From: Gemmatimonadota bacterium
Lineage (GTDB): Bacteria > JAAXHH01
DNA: 21,176 bases
NCBI GenBank assembly: GCA_026713285.1
Contig: JAPOOT010000089.1
Coordinates: 1 to 21,176 of the forward strand
Direction of reading: 5' to 3'
Made by a program: the position numbers and the translations under genes. This document shows positions 20,517 to 21,176 of the stretch, piece by piece. Within the stretch, counting starts at the first letter, position 1; each line of letters begins with the position of its first letter. The notes beneath the pieces were generated by a model. The model searched no databases, had not been told where the DNA came from, and saw only the letters and a list, made by a program, of their open reading frames with translations.

Positions 20517-21176
20517 CTACTCGTCCGACCGGCCCTCGATCAACAGGATGAATTCCCCCCTGAGCCGCCGGTCGCTGGTCTCTTCGAGCAGCCGGGACAG
20601 TGCATGCCGGTCGATTTTCTCGTGAAGCTTCGTCAGATCGTTCGCCAGGACCGCCCTGCGGTCTCCGAATACCTCCAGGGCGGCGGCGATGAGCGCGGGT
20701 ACCCGGTGGGGACTCTCGAAATAGATCAGCGTGTCTTCCCGTTCCGCGTCCACTTCGAGATAGCGTCGCCGGGCTCCGGGTTTTCGGGGAGGAAATCCGC
20801 AGAAGGCGAATCGATGCACGGGCAGGCCCGACAGGACCAGCGCCATGATCAGCGCGCTCGGTCCCGGAGCCATGCTCACGGGGATTTCGGCCTGGACCGC
20901 AGCCCGTACCAGACGGTAACCAGGATCGGCGATCCCGGGCGTGCCCGCATCCGTGACCAGGGCGAGTTCCCGGCCCTTTTCAAGGAGCGAAAGCGCGCTG
21001 GTTACGGCCCGTTGTTCGTTGTGTTCGTGATAGGCCATCTGCCGGGCGTTGATCCCGAAATGCTTGAGCAGGCGTCCGGTCCTGCGCGTATCTTCGCTGA
21101 GCACAATATCCACGCCGCGCAGGATCTCCAGCGCCCTGAGCGTGATGTCGTCAAGATGGCCGATCGGCGTGGCTAC
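20517..21176 (-). CDS. rsmI: 16S rRNA (cytidine-2'-O)-methyltransferase RsmI, 5' end cut by right edge
   Basis: RsmI uses S-adenosylmethionine to 2'-O-methylate C1402 of 16S rRNA. The frame runs unbroken from the right edge, so only a few N-terminal residues are missing. It reads VATPIGHLDDITLRALEIL, SEDTRRTGRLLKHFGI, LVTDAGTPGIADPGYRLVR, MAPGPSALIMAL and FESPHRVPALI, the standard order of the tetrapyrrole methylase fold in this family. The opening motif is usually ATPIGNL; here Asn is His. The late ARELTKLHE motif reads ANDLTKLHE. It ends with TAG at 20517-20519, facing mobA. Confidence 0.92.
   Translation of the reverse strand, partial: VATPIGHLDDITLRALEILRGVDIVLSEDTRRTGRLLKHFGINARQMAYHEHNEQRAVTSALSLLEKGRELALVTDAGTPGIADPGYRLVRAAVQAEIPVSMAPGPSALIMALVLSGLPVHRFAFCGFPPRKPGARRRYLEVDAEREDTLIYFESPHRVPALIAAALEVFGDRRAVLANDLTKLHEKIDRHALSRLLEETSDRRLRGEFILLIEGRSDE

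Overview
The window is a GC-rich bacterial segment with tightly packed genes, frequent GTG and TTG starts, and several TTGAC-N17-TATATT-like promoters. It carries menaquinone genes of the futalosine (Mqn) route rather than the classical Men route. Gene content and the style of the PLP enzymes would fit a poorly sampled Gram-negative lineage (Latescibacterota or Gemmatimonadota-like). That placement is an inference; no rRNA or tRNA gene is visible to test it.

Layout. (1) 1-424, minus: 5' part of a SelA-like PLP enzyme that runs off the left edge. (2) 758-2203, plus: intact UbiD-family decarboxylase, followed by a decayed 5' stub of a second mqnE (about 2236-2353). (3) 2487-6381, plus: a cargo of four genes unrelated to menaquinone: a YciI-like protein, an NCS2-type permease with a C-terminal HATPase-like domain, an unrecognised protein, and a two-domain extradiol dioxygenase-like VOC protein. 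(4) 6456-6572: decayed 3' stub of a second ubiD, directly before intact mqnE-mqnC-mqnA-DUF362 (6592-10798). The ubiD/mqnE junction therefore exists twice, once on each side of the cargo. (5) 10877-14453, minus: an IorA-like thiamine-pyrophosphate enzyme lacking its ferredoxin domain, a 48-bp tandem repeat, a STAS protein and a class V aminotransferase-fold enzyme. (6) 14708-18789, plus, divergent from (5): a second class V aminotransferase-fold enzyme with a lysine-rich N-terminal tail, an AMP-forming acyl-CoA synthetase, and an M50 site-2-type protease. (7) 18845-21176: a TPR protein (minus), mobA (plus), and rsmI (minus, cut by the right edge).

How the genes work together. MqnA makes 3-enolpyruvyl-benzoate from chorismate, MqnE makes aminodeoxyfutalosine from it, and MqnC cyclises dehypoxanthine-futalosine. 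The UbiD protein is a good candidate for the later decarboxylation of the naphthoate ring. No mqnB or mqnD lies in the window. The IorA-like/STAS/aminotransferase operon and the aminotransferase/acyl-CoA synthetase/protease operon leave a shared 254-bp region with two opposed predicted promoters, one of them covered by an inverted repeat.

The most interesting signal is the pair of complementary gene stubs at 2.2-2.35 kb and 6.46-6.57 kb. They show that ubiD and mqnE were once adjacent and record a duplication or insertion with reciprocal decay. No CRISPR array, transposase, tRNA or rRNA was seen.
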